A DNA stretch of 15,589 bases from an uncultured Burkholderiales bacterium (GTDB lineage Bacteria > Pseudomonadota > Gammaproteobacteria > Burkholderiales > Burkholderiaceae_E): NCBI GenBank assembly GCA_903923345.1, contig CAIXXI010000481.1:1-15589 (forward strand), read 5' to 3'. The position numbers were made by a program, and so were the translations under genes. Each line of letters starts with the position of its first letter. Position 1 is the stretch's first letter. The notes beneath the pieces are model-generated. The model saw only the letters and a program-made list of their open reading frames with translations, was not told the origin of the DNA and made no database searches. This document shows, one piece after another, positions 6,107 to 13,812 of the stretch.

Positions 6107-8839
6107 TCAGCTCGATTTACGAGACCGGGATGCGGTGGCCTTGGTGGCGGGCTTGGTGGCGGTTTGGGTTCCGGCGGACTTCGATGCGGTGGTGGTGGCA
6201 GCGGTTGCGCGCCCAGCGGTTTTGCTGCCTGAGCCGGCTTTGGAGGCGGTGGCCCGGGTGGTGGTCTTTTCGGCCACCGCCACGGTGTCGTCTTCAGCCG
6301 GATCTGCTGAGGCGCCGTCTTCGGCCTTCGGGCGAGCCTTGCCACCGGGGCGGGGTGCTGCGGCCTGGAATTCGAAACCGATCTTGCCGTCGGGCTGGCG
6401 GACCAGGAAGGCCTTGAAGCGCCGCCGGGTGCGCGACGATACAAAGGCATCCAGGAGATCGGTTCGGCCTTCGGCCAGCAACTTGGACATCTGCGCCGCT
6501 TCGATCGGCTGCTGCAGGATGACCTTTCCGGAGCGAAACTCGCAGGTGCGGCCCGGCCCGACCGATTTCTCGCAGACATAGCTCATGCCGTGCTCGAAAA
6601 CCCTCGAGGCGCAGCGTGGGCATGAGCCCAGTGCGGTCTGAAGAGAGAAATCGACCGGTTCATCGTCCTGGGCGTCGTCCTGACCGAAGTCGAACTCCAG
6701 CTTCCAGTCGGGTTCGACCAGCTTGAGAATCGCCGAAAACGGACGACCCATCTTGCTGCGAAAACCGTGCAAGGGCCCGATGGTCCGGTTGGCGATCAGT
6801 TCTTCAGCCTCGGTGGGCTCGAGAAGCCTCGAGGAGGGTGACTTGGTGATCGACCAGTCGCAAGCGGTGCAGGCGAATCGGCGGTAGTTTTCTCGAACCT
6901 CCTGACCACAGCGCGGGCAGGGCAGGGTCAGCGTGGCGTAGTCGCCCGGCACGTCGGTGGTGCCATAGCCCTTGGCACGTTCAACGATATGCCGGGTCAT
7001 TTCGGCAATCTCGTTCATGAAGGCGTCCCGATCGAGGTGGCCGCGCTCCATCTGCGAGAGCTTGTATTCCCACTCGCCGGTCAGCTCGGGCATGGTCAGC
7101 TCGGACACGCCCAGGCCACGCAGCAGGGTCAGCAGCTGGAACGCCTTGGCGGTCGGGATGAGGTCGCGACCTTCCCGGATCAGGTAGCTCTCGTTGATCA
7201 GCCCTTCGATGACCTGGGCGCGGGTGGCCGGCGTGCCCAGGCCTTTGGCCGCCATCGCCTTGCTCAGTTCCTCATCGTCGACCAGCTTGCCCGCCCCTTC
7301 CATGGCGGACAGCAGGGTGGCCTCGTTGAAGCGCGCCGGGGGGCGGGTGGCCAGGGAGAGTGCATCGATCTGTGCGGTCCGAACCGGTTCGTTCGGTTCG
7401 ACCGGAACGAGGTTGCCTGAACTGGGCGTGTCGTCAGCGTCCTTGCCGGCAGCCGGCTTCGACTCGATGGCTTCGCGTCCGTAGATCGCCAGGAAGCCCG
7501 GGTTGACCAGCACCCGCCCTTCCGTCTTGAAGGCGTGGGCTTCGACGGTGGTGATCCGGGTGGTGACGCGAAACTCGGCGGGCGGGAAAAAGACGGCCAG
7601 GAAGCGTTTGACGACCAGGTCGTAGATCTTCTGCTCGGCCTCGGACAGGGCTTTGGGCGCCTGGGTGGTCGGGATGATCGCGAAGTGATCGGAGATCTTG
7701 GTGTTGTCGAAGATGCGCTTGTTGGCGGGCTTGATCCAGTCGTTGTTGAGGATCTGGACCGAGAACTGACCGTAGGGCGGCACGCCCTCGAGCATGCCCA
7801 GGGTTTCGCGAACCGTGCCGACATAATCTTCCGGCAGCGCCTTGGAATCGGTACGCGGATAGGTGAGGACCTTGTGCCGCTCATAGAGCGCCTGCGCCAG
7901 AGACAGGGTGGTCTTGGCCGAGAAACCGAAGCGGCCGTTGGCTTCCCGCTGCAGGCTGGTCAGGTCGAACAGGGCCGGCGCCTGCTGGGTGGAAGGCTTG
8001 GCTTCCTCGGTGACGATGCCTGGTTTTCCGGTGCAGTCGGCAACGATCTGACGGGCCTTTGCTTCGTCCCAGATGCGCTCGGCTCGCAGGTCAGCGTCGG
8101 CCGGATTGCGGGTAAAGGCCGGGTCAAACCAGCGGCCTTCGTATTGCCCTGCCTTGGCATCGAAGCTGGCTTTGACTTCGAAGTAGCCGCGCGGCTTGAA
8201 CTTGCGGATGCGCTCTTCTCGCTCGACCACGATTGCAAGCGTGGGCGTCTGAACCCGCCCGACCGTGGTCAGGAAAAAGCCGCCGTCACGGGAATTGAAC
8301 GCGGTCATGGCACGGGTGCCATTGATGCCAACCAGCCAGTCGGCTTCTGATCGGCAGCGGGCAGCGTCAGCCAGCGGCATCATCTGGTTGTCTTCGCGCA
8401 ACTTGCTGAAACCGTCGCGGATCGCGGCAGGCGTCATCGACTGAAGCCACAAGCGACGCACCGGCTGCCTGGCTTTGGCATGCTGGGCGATCAACCGAAA
8501 AATGAGTTCGCCTTCCCGCCCGGCGTCGCAGGCATTGATCAGGGCGTCGACATCCTTGCGCTTGATCAGGCGGGTGAGGAGCTTCAGGCGGTCCGCGCTT
8601 TTGTCGATCGGGCGCAGGTCGAAATGCGGCGGAATGACGGGCAGGTGGGCGAAAGACCATTTGCCGCGTTTGACCTCGAACTGTTCGGGCGCAGCGATTT
8701 CAACCAGGTGACCGACGGCGGACGACAGCACGAACTCGTCGCTCTCGTAAAAGTCACCCTCCTTGGTGAAGCCGCCGAGGGACTTCGCAATGTCCGCGGC
8801 GACCGAGGGCTTCTCGGCGATGATCAGGGACTTACCCAT
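6107..8839 (-). CDS. topB: DNA topoisomerase III (type IA) with a disordered basic tail
   Basis: A 910-residue type IA topoisomerase that nicks one DNA strand and passes another through to relax or decatenate DNA. Seen: the TOPRIM start LIIAEKPSVAADIAKSLGG with E9, the metal-site motif DAGREGELIF (D105-F114), and the active-site LTYPRTDS with catalytic Y327, matching the position of the E. coli TopB tyrosine (328). Then come two C-terminal zinc ribbons, C641/C644/C657/C660 and C740/C743/C756/C766, and a conserved RRRFKAFLV near the end. Residues from about 830 onward are a low-complexity Ala/Thr/Ser/Lys tail ending in RSRKSS, probably disordered and DNA-binding. E. coli TopB (about 650 residues) lacks these extensions; proteins of this longer kind at the dprA locus are usual in betaproteobacteria. 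A good promoter lies at 8915-8944. The ATG at 8839 has no obvious Shine-Dalgarno, but the conserved N-terminus fixes the start. Confidence 0.93.
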   Translation of the reverse strand: MGKSLIIAEKPSVAADIAKSLGGFTKEGDFYESDEFVLSSAVGHLVEIAAPEQFEVKRGKWSFAHLPVIPPHFDLRPIDKSADRLKLLTRLIKRKDVDALINACDAGREGELIFRLIAQHAKARQPVRRLWLQSMTPAAIRDGFSKLREDNQMMPLADAARCRSEADWLVGINGTRAMTAFNSRDGGFFLTTVGRVQTPTLAIVVEREERIRKFKPRGYFEVKASFDAKAGQYEGRWFDPAFTRNPADADLRAERIWDEAKARQIVADCTGKPGIVTEEAKPSTQQAPALFDLTSLQREANGRFGFSAKTTLSLAQALYERHKVLTYPRTDSKALPEDYVGTVRETLGMLEGVPPYGQFSVQILNNDWIKPANKRIFDNTKISDHFAIIPTTQAPKALSEAEQKIYDLVVKRFLAVFFPPAEFRVTTRITTVEAHAFKTEGRVLVNPGFLAIYGREAIESKPAAGKDADDTPSSGNLVPVEPNEPVRTAQIDALSLATRPPARFNEATLLSAMEGAGKLVDDEELSKAMAAKGLGTPATRAQVIEGLINESYLIREGRDLIPTAKAFQLLTLLRGLGVSELTMPELTGEWEYKLSQMERGHLDRDAFMNEIAEMTRHIVERAKGYGTTDVPGDYATLTLPCPRCGQEVRENYRRFACTACDWSITKSPSSRLLEPTEAEELIANRTIGPLHGFRSKMGRPFSAILKLVEPDWKLEFDFGQDDAQDDEPVDFSLQTALGSCPRCASRVFEHGMSYVCEKSVGPGRTCEFRSGKVILQQPIEAAQMSKLLAEGRTDLLDAFVSSRTRRRFKAFLVRQPDGKIGFEFQAAAPRPGGKARPKAEDGASADPAEDDTVAVAEKTTTRATASKAGSGSKTAGRATAATTTASKSAGTQTATKPATKATASRSRKSS

Positions 8840-8914
8840 GGATTGGCGGCTCTATAAGGGGACATGGCCGTGGCGTTCAGACGACAAGCGGTCGGCCGAT
8901 TCACGGGGGTGGCA

Positions 8915-8944
8915 ATCATAAGAGCCGGATTGGCGCACTGGCAA
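8915..8944 (-). promoter_or_regulatory. Sigma70-type promoter for topB
   Basis: On the minus strand TTGCCA (8944-8939) and TATGAT (8920-8915) are separated by 18 bases. Each differs from the consensus hexamer at one position. The -35 box begins one base after the dprA stop codon (8946-8948). Predicted transcription start is near 8908, giving a topB leader of about 70 bases. A second -10-like TATAGA lies nearer the gene (about 8851-8856) without a good -35. Confidence 0.6.
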
Positions 8945-8945
8945 G

Positions 8946-10097
8946 TCAGTTTGCCGGGACTGAGCGAACCACCCGACCGTCGCTGCGGCGCTCGAGCAAG
9001 CCGGCCAGCTCCAGCATGACCAGGTGTGCGCCGACCTCACCCGGGGCCAGGCCGAGGTGATCGGCCAGCAGATCGGGCAGGATCGGGGCATGGCCGATGG
9101 CTGTCAGGGTTCGGGCGAGAGCCGGGTCGTCGGGAGGGGCGGCAGTCGGTGAACCAGCACCCGCAGAGCGGCCCGGCTGGGCAGGCGAGGTAGGCGGGGG
9201 CGGGTCTTGTGAAGGGTATTGCGACAGGATGTCCTGGGCCGACTCCACCAGCTGGGCGCCCTGCCTGATCAGGGCATGGCAGCCGCGCGAGACCGGTGAA
9301 TGGATCGATCCGGGGATCGCGAAGACGTCGCGGCCGAAGTCGGCCGCCAGCTGCGCGGTGATCAGCGAGCCGCTTTTCAGGGCCGCCTCGACAACCAGCA
9401 CCCCGCGTACCAGGCCGGCGATCAGTCGATTGCGCCTCGGAAACAGGCCGGCGACCGGCGCCGTTCCAAGGGCGAATTCCGAGACCAGCGCGCCGTCCTC
9501 GATGATTCGGGCGGCCAGCGGACGATGGCGTGAGGGATAGATGACGTCGACGCCCGTCCCGAGTACGGCCACCGTGCCGCAGCCACCCAGCAGGGCGCCG
9601 TCGTGGGCCGCGGCATCGATGCCCAGCGCCATGCCGCTGACGACTGTCCAGCCGGCTTGGGAGATCGAATGGGCGAATGCCCGGGCATTGGCCGCACCGT
9701 CGGCGGTGGCGTTGCGTGAACCGACCACGGCCAGCATCGGTCGACTCAGCATCTCGGGGCGGCCGGCCACAAAGAGCACTGCCGGTGGGTCGGCGATCTG
9801 CAGCAGGGCCTGCGGATAGCGAGGATCGGAGGGTGTCAGCAGGTGGTGGTTCGGGGCCTGAGCCCAGGCCAGCGCCCGCTCGATGTGCTGCTCGCGCTGA
9901 GTGTCCGGACGGGTCAGCGCATGGGCCCTGGCATCGCCGGCCACCGCCGAGAGGGTTCCGGGCTCAGCCCTGAAGAGTGCCTCGACCGAGCCGAAGTGAT
10001 CGAGTAGCCGTCTGCGCGAGACAGGGCCGATGCCCGGCGTCAGGGCGAGCGCCAGCCAGCCATACAGGGGATCGCCCTGAGTGTTTGATCCGGACAT
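8946..10097 (-). CDS. dprA: DNA-processing protein DprA (Smf)
   Basis: A 383-residue DprA, the cytoplasmic protein that binds incoming single-stranded DNA and loads RecA during natural transformation. Seen: an N-terminal helix-hairpin-helix/SAM-like region (LALTPGIGPVSRRRLLDHFG, 17-36), then the Rossmann core with VVGSRNAT (124-131), SGMALGIDAAAH (154-165), PRRNRLIAGL (220-229), VVEAALKSGSLITA (235-248) and PGSIHSPVSRGCHALIRQGA (262-281). After a Pro-rich linker (about 298-323) comes a winged-helix C-terminal domain (about 325-379). Length and order are typical. It follows the LysM gene by 40 bases on the same strand, as in many betaproteobacteria, and is probably co-transcribed with it. The ATG at 10097 has a poor Shine-Dalgarno. 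The usual downstream neighbour smg is missing. Confidence 0.95.
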   Translation of the reverse strand: MSGSNTQGDPLYGWLALALTPGIGPVSRRRLLDHFGSVEALFRAEPGTLSAVAGDARAHALTRPDTQREQHIERALAWAQAPNHHLLTPSDPRYPQALLQIADPPAVLFVAGRPEMLSRPMLAVVGSRNATADGAANARAFAHSISQAGWTVVSGMALGIDAAAHDGALLGGCGTVAVLGTGVDVIYPSRHRPLAARIIEDGALVSEFALGTAPVAGLFPRRNRLIAGLVRGVLVVEAALKSGSLITAQLAADFGRDVFAIPGSIHSPVSRGCHALIRQGAQLVESAQDILSQYPSQDPPPPTSPAQPGRSAGAGSPTAAPPDDPALARTLTAIGHAPILPDLLADHLGLAPGEVGAHLVMLELAGLLERRSDGRVVRSVPAN

Positions 10098-10137
10098 GGC
10101 GCGGGAGGGTCGTCAAGGTGAGCGGTGACGCGAGGGC

Positions 10138-11211
10138 TCAGGGCGTTGCCACCGTGGCGCCGATCGCAATGGCTTGCGAGGCCGACACCACCAGACCGTA
10201 TGCGATCCGATCGAAGACCCGGAAGATGACCAGCTGTCCGATCGGCTCATTGGGCAGGCGGACCTGCTCTTTGGTCTCCCGGTCGAGTACGACCCGTCCG
10301 GTGTTCTGGACCACCAGCACATGTCCGACTTCAAGGCCATGATCAGACCCTGCGGAAATGGCCACGACATTGTTCTTGCCGGCGGAATCGAGGCCTCGAT
10401 ACACCGACACCACCTGCCCGTCGACGCCATTGGAGGGTGGATGGGGTGCGACCTTCGGCAGGACGGTTGGCACAGCCGGCATCAGTCGGTCGCCTTCGCC
10501 AATCTCCTCGTTGTTGGCCAGGATCCGCAGGGTGGCCGGATCGCCTTCGCGTACCAGCTGGGCCGTGCCCACGAACAGGGTTTCCCAGGCGATCGGCTTT
10601 CGGCTGACCGGGTCGAGCAGGGGTTTGGCCGGGCGATAGACATGCCAGTCGTTGATCGGCTCAGCCGGCAGCCCGCGTGCATAGGCCAGGTCTCCGCGGC
10701 TCAGATACAGCCGGCCGTCCTGGGTGGCGACGATGCGAGGGTGGCTTTGCAAGCCGGCTTCGTCGACGATCAGGGGCCGATTCAGGAAGGGCTCGACTGC
10801 AGCCAGGTTCAGGGTTGGGATGGCCTCGGCGCCGATCGCGGCCGTTCGGGTGCGCGGTGACAGGCGAATGGTTTGCGCGTCTGCTGACGACGGGTAGGCG
10901 GAGGTCGGTCTGGCTTTGCCCAGGCGCAGGCGCGGACGATCACCGGAGCGGTCGAGGTAGACGATGTCGCCCGGGTAGATGAGGTGAGGATTGGCGATCT
11001 GCTCGCGGTTGAGTTGCCACAGTTCCGGCCACTGCCAGGGCGACTTCAGGAAGCGCGCCGAGATGTCCCAGAGGGTGTCGCCCTTGACGACCACATGGGC
11101 GTCGGGCGCATCGGCTGAGAGAACGATGGGAGGGGTCGGTTGGGCGGCCTGCGCAGTGGCCGTCAGCCAGAGCGCGCAGGCGAAGACCCCCATGGTAAAA
11201 TTGAGTTTCAT
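10138..11211 (-). CDS. Exported LysM peptidoglycan-binding domain protein
   Basis: A 357-residue secreted protein. Residues 1-22 form a Sec signal peptide (MKLN, hydrophobic core, TAQA-A cleavage site). A single LysM domain follows at about 39-87: HVVVKGDTLWDISARFL, then WPELWQLN and NPHLIYPGDIVYLD, with the motif variant seen in envelope LysM proteins. The remaining 270 residues contain no catalytic motif that I recognise; the stretch near 315 (SDHGLEVGHVLVV) is a conserved feature of these dprA-linked proteins. It probably sits in the periplasm bound to peptidoglycan; its role is unknown. AGGTAA, eight bases before the ATG at 11211, supports the start. It is divergent from def and lies 40 bases upstream of dprA, the common betaproteobacterial arrangement. 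Confidence 0.9.
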   Translation of the reverse strand: MKLNFTMGVFACALWLTATAQAAQPTPPIVLSADAPDAHVVVKGDTLWDISARFLKSPWQWPELWQLNREQIANPHLIYPGDIVYLDRSGDRPRLRLGKARPTSAYPSSADAQTIRLSPRTRTAAIGAEAIPTLNLAAVEPFLNRPLIVDEAGLQSHPRIVATQDGRLYLSRGDLAYARGLPAEPINDWHVYRPAKPLLDPVSRKPIAWETLFVGTAQLVREGDPATLRILANNEEIGEGDRLMPAVPTVLPKVAPHPPSNGVDGQVVSVYRGLDSAGKNNVVAISAGSDHGLEVGHVLVVQNTGRVVLDRETKEQVRLPNEPIGQLVIFRVFDRIAYGLVVSASQAIAIGATVATP

Positions 11212-11317
11212 ATCGGGTTACCTGATCGCCATTGCGCGAGGTTGCAGAGGTCTTCCGATGGTACGTTGATCCTTTCCCGTTCTGACTGCCCCGAGGTCGA
11301 ACGGAGGTTCTAATCCG
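11212..11317. promoter_or_regulatory. Divergent promoter region between the LysM gene and def
   Basis: These 106 bases separate the divergent LysM-dprA and def-fmt units and must carry promoters in both directions. I found only weak hexamers (for example TACCAT on the minus strand and TTGCAG on the plus strand) without good partners. A GGAGG about ten bases before the def ATG is the def ribosome-binding site. No palindromic operator was noticed. Confidence 0.45.
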
Positions 11318-11824
11318 ATGGCCGTACTTGACATCCTTCGCTACCCTGATTCGCGTCTGCACACCGTCGCCAAACCGGTGACCGTGGTCGACGAAAGCAT
11401 CCGCAGCCTGGTCCGCGACATGGCCGAAACCATGTATGCCGCACCCGGTATCGGCCTGGCCGCCACGCAGGTCAATGCGCACGTGCGCGTGATCGTGATC
11501 GACGTCTCCGAGACCAAGGACACGCTTTTGGTGTTCATCAATCCCGAGATCGTCTCGGCCTCAGATGATCGGATCGAAGGCGACGAAGGTTGCCTGTCGG
11601 TGCCCGGCATCTACGATGGCGTCGAGCGTGCCCGTGCGGTGACTGTGCGTGCGCTCGATGCGCAGGGTGAGGCCTTCACACTGCAGGCCGACGGCTTGCT
11701 GGCGGTGTGCATCCAGCATGAGATGGATCACCTGCAGGGCAAGGTCTTCGTTCAGTACCTCTCGCGGCTCAAGCAGGGCCGCATTCGCAGCAAGATGCTC
11801 AAGCTCGACCGCGAAGCGGCCTGA
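11318..11824 (+). CDS. def: Peptide deformylase
   Basis: A 168-residue metalloenzyme that removes the formyl group from the N-terminal methionine of nascent proteins at the ribosome exit. All three motifs are present: GIGLAATQ (44-51), EGCLS (90-94) with metal ligand C92, and HEMDH (134-138) with ligands H134 and H138 and catalytic E135. The length equals that of typical Gram-negative type 1B enzymes. A GGAGG precedes the ATG. It is the first gene of a plus-strand run; fmt follows after 41 bases, pairing the enzyme that removes formyl with the one that makes formyl-Met-tRNA. Confidence 0.97.
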   Translation: MAVLDILRYPDSRLHTVAKPVTVVDESIRSLVRDMAETMYAAPGIGLAATQVNAHVRVIVIDVSETKDTLLVFINPEIVSASDDRIEGDEGCLSVPGIYDGVERARAVTVRALDAQGEAFTLQADGLLAVCIQHEMDHLQGKVFVQYLSRLKQGRIRSKMLKLDREAA

Positions 11825-11865
11825 GCGCCGGCATTGGCGCAATCCGGTCAGTCAGGTCGCTGAAC

Positions 11866-12846
11866 ATGAGGCTGGTTTTCGCCGGCACGCCGGTCTTTGC
11901 CGAGCGGGCGCTCGATGCCCTGCATCGCGTCGGTCACGACATCGCCCTGGTGCTCACCCGCCCCGACAAACCGGCGCAGCGCGGCCAGAAAATCGTGGCC
12001 AGCCCCGTGAAGCTGTGGGCGCTGGCTCAGGGGATCGAGGTCTGGCAGCCGCCGACGCTGCGCGACCCGAACACCTGGGACCGACTGCGTGAGGTGCGCG
12101 CCGATGTGATGGTGGTCGCTGCCTATGGCCTGATCCTGCCGCAGTCGGTGCTCGACATCCCGCGTCTGGGCTGCCTGAACATTCATGCTTCCCTGCTGCC
12201 GCGATGGCGTGGCGCCGCCCCGATCCAGCGGGCGATCCAGTTTGGCGATTCCGAGACCGGGATCACCATCATGCAGATGGAGGCGGGGCTCGATACCGGG
12301 CCGATTCGCCGCGTCGATCGGCTGCCGATTGCACCCGACGAGAACGCAGCCAGTCTGCACGATCGGCTGGCCGAACTCGGGGCCGAATCGATTGTCAAAG
12401 CGCTGGCGCAACTCGCCCAGGGCAGCTTGCCGAGCGAGCCTCAGCCCGAACTCGGCGTCACGTATGCGGCCAAGATCGTCAAGGCCGATGGGGTGATCGA
12501 CTGGACCCAGCCCGCCCGGGTGATCGTCGACCAGATCCGTGCCTTCGATCCGGCGCCCGGCTGCGCGGCCGTGCTCGAGCGCGCTCCCGACACGGTCCTG
12601 AAAGTCTGGAAAGCACAGGCGTCCAGTCTCGCATCGCATGCACCTGAAGCGGTGCGCGGCACGGTGATCGCCGTGGGTGATGGCCGGGTGACGGTGTGCT
12701 GCGGGCCTGCGGACGCAGCCGAAGCGGTCGAATTGCTCGAGTTGCAGCGCCCGGGCGCGCGCCGATTGCCGACCCGCGATTTTCTCTCGGGTTTCGCTCT
12801 GCACGAAGGCGACCGCTTCAGTGCACCGACGGCTGGCTCGGCTTGA
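11866..12846 (+). CDS. fmt: Methionyl-tRNA formyltransferase
   Basis: A 326-residue enzyme that transfers formyl from 10-formyltetrahydrofolate to initiator Met-tRNA. Seen: the N-terminal MRLVFAGTPVFAERALDAL, RPDKPAQRGQKIVASPVK in the tRNA-contact loop, the catalytic core NIHASLLPRWRGAAPIQ with N105 and H107, and D143 in LDTGPI, corresponding to the N106/H108/D144 triad of E. coli Fmt. The C-terminal OB-fold-like domain begins near residue 205 (TYAAKIVKADGVIDW). AGGTCG lies just upstream of the ATG. It is downstream of def and 87 bases upstream of htpX. Confidence 0.97.
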   Translation: MRLVFAGTPVFAERALDALHRVGHDIALVLTRPDKPAQRGQKIVASPVKLWALAQGIEVWQPPTLRDPNTWDRLREVRADVMVVAAYGLILPQSVLDIPRLGCLNIHASLLPRWRGAAPIQRAIQFGDSETGITIMQMEAGLDTGPIRRVDRLPIAPDENAASLHDRLAELGAESIVKALAQLAQGSLPSEPQPELGVTYAAKIVKADGVIDWTQPARVIVDQIRAFDPAPGCAAVLERAPDTVLKVWKAQASSLASHAPEAVRGTVIAVGDGRVTVCCGPADAAEAVELLELQRPGARRLPTRDFLSGFALHEGDRFSAPTAGSA

Positions 12847-12933
12847 AATCCGCCGTCCGGACCACATCTGCAAGGGTGGCTCGATGTCTGCTCACCCCTT
12901 GAGCGGATCGGGCCTGTTCCACCGGAGGTACAG
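12847..12933 (+). other. fmt-htpX intergenic gap
   Basis: These 87 bases are the longest gap in the plus-strand run. They end in GGAGGT, a strong ribosome-binding site for htpX. I see no terminator, and no hexamer pair good enough to call a heat-shock or sigma70 promoter, although htpX is heat-inducible in E. coli and a separate promoter here is possible. Confidence 0.4.
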
Positions 12934-13803
12934 ATGTTCAACTGGATGAAGACCGCGATCCTGATGGCCGGTATCACCGCTTTGTTCGGTGGGGTGGGTG
13001 CCGCGATCGGCGGCGAAAGCGGCATGCTGCTGGCGCTGGCGTTTGCCGTGCTGTCGAATGTCTTTGCGTACTGGTTTTCAGACCGGATGGTGCTGAAGAT
13101 GTACAACGCGCGTGAAGTCGATGAGACCAGCGCGCCGCAGTTCTATCGCATGGTCCGTGAACTCGCCGAGCGTGCGCAGCTGCCGATGCCGCGGGTCTAT
13201 CTGATCGACGAAGCCGCACCGAACGCGTTTGCCACCGGGCGCAATCCGGAGCATGCCGCGGTGGCCGCCACCACCGGCATCCTGGCTGCACTCAGCGCCC
13301 GTGAGCTGCGCGGCGTGATGGCCCACGAACTGGCTCATGTGAAGCATCGCGACATCCTGATCTCGACCGTCTCGGCGACCATGGCGGGTGCGATCTCCGC
13401 GCTGGCCAATTTTGCGATGTTCTTCAGTGGCCGCGACGGCGAGGGCCGGCCCACCAATCCGATCGCCTCGATTGCGGTTGCGATGCTGGCGCCGTTTGCG
13501 GCGATGCTGATCCAGATGGCGATTTCGCGGGCTCGCGAGTTCGAGGCGGACCGGCTCGGCGCGCAGATTGCCGATGATCCCCAGGCCCTGGCCAGTGCGC
13601 TCGACAAGATCCACCGCTATGCCCAGGGCCTGCCGCTCGAGGCCGCCGAGCGCCATCCCGAGACCGCCCAGATGATGATCATGAATCCGCTGTCGGGAGG
13701 CGGACTGCGCGGCCTCTTCTCCACCCACCCGTCGACCGAAGAGCGGGTGGCCCGGCTGATGGACATGGCGTCGACGGGCCCGCGGCCGGCTGCGCGCGGC
13801 TGA
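12934..13803 (+). CDS. htpX: HtpX-type membrane zinc metalloprotease
   Basis: A 289-residue M48-family protease of the inner membrane with its active site on the cytoplasmic side; it degrades misfolded or damaged membrane proteins, alongside FtsH. Seen: two N-terminal membrane helices (residues about 5-48), the zinc motif HELAH (131-135), a second hydrophobic pair (about 147-165 and 175-196), and REFEAD (201-206), whose E202 is the expected third zinc ligand. The C-terminal STHPSTEERVARL is conserved in HtpX. Length is typical. GGAGGT six bases before the ATG is the best Shine-Dalgarno in this operon. rsmB starts nine bases after its stop. Confidence 0.96.
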   Translation: MFNWMKTAILMAGITALFGGVGAAIGGESGMLLALAFAVLSNVFAYWFSDRMVLKMYNAREVDETSAPQFYRMVRELAERAQLPMPRVYLIDEAAPNAFATGRNPEHAAVAATTGILAALSARELRGVMAHELAHVKHRDILISTVSATMAGAISALANFAMFFSGRDGEGRPTNPIASIAVAMLAPFAAMLIQMAISRAREFEADRLGAQIADDPQALASALDKIHRYAQGLPLEAAERHPETAQMMIMNPLSGGGLRGLFSTHPSTEERVARLMDMASTGPRPAARG

Positions 13804-13812
13804 TCGGAACCC

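Noticed and set aside
7535..8350. A 271-codon plus-strand frame opposite topB
   Set aside because: It is antisense to conserved topoisomerase motifs, including the active-site tyrosine region; the translation resembles nothing known.
8525..8536. TOPRIM motif of TopB reads DAGREGE rather than the DxDxxE of E. coli TopB
   Set aside because: I recall the DAG form as common in this branch of topoisomerase III, so it is not a sign of inactivation.
11825..11840. Small inverted repeat GCGCC/GGCGC after the def stop, considered as a terminator
   Set aside because: The stem is only 5 bp, there is no U-tract, and fmt follows 41 bases later in what looks like one operon.
11848..12873. A 341-codon minus-strand open frame opposite fmt
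   Set aside because: Fmt is unmistakable on the plus strand. The antisense translation has no family signature and no ribosome-binding site.
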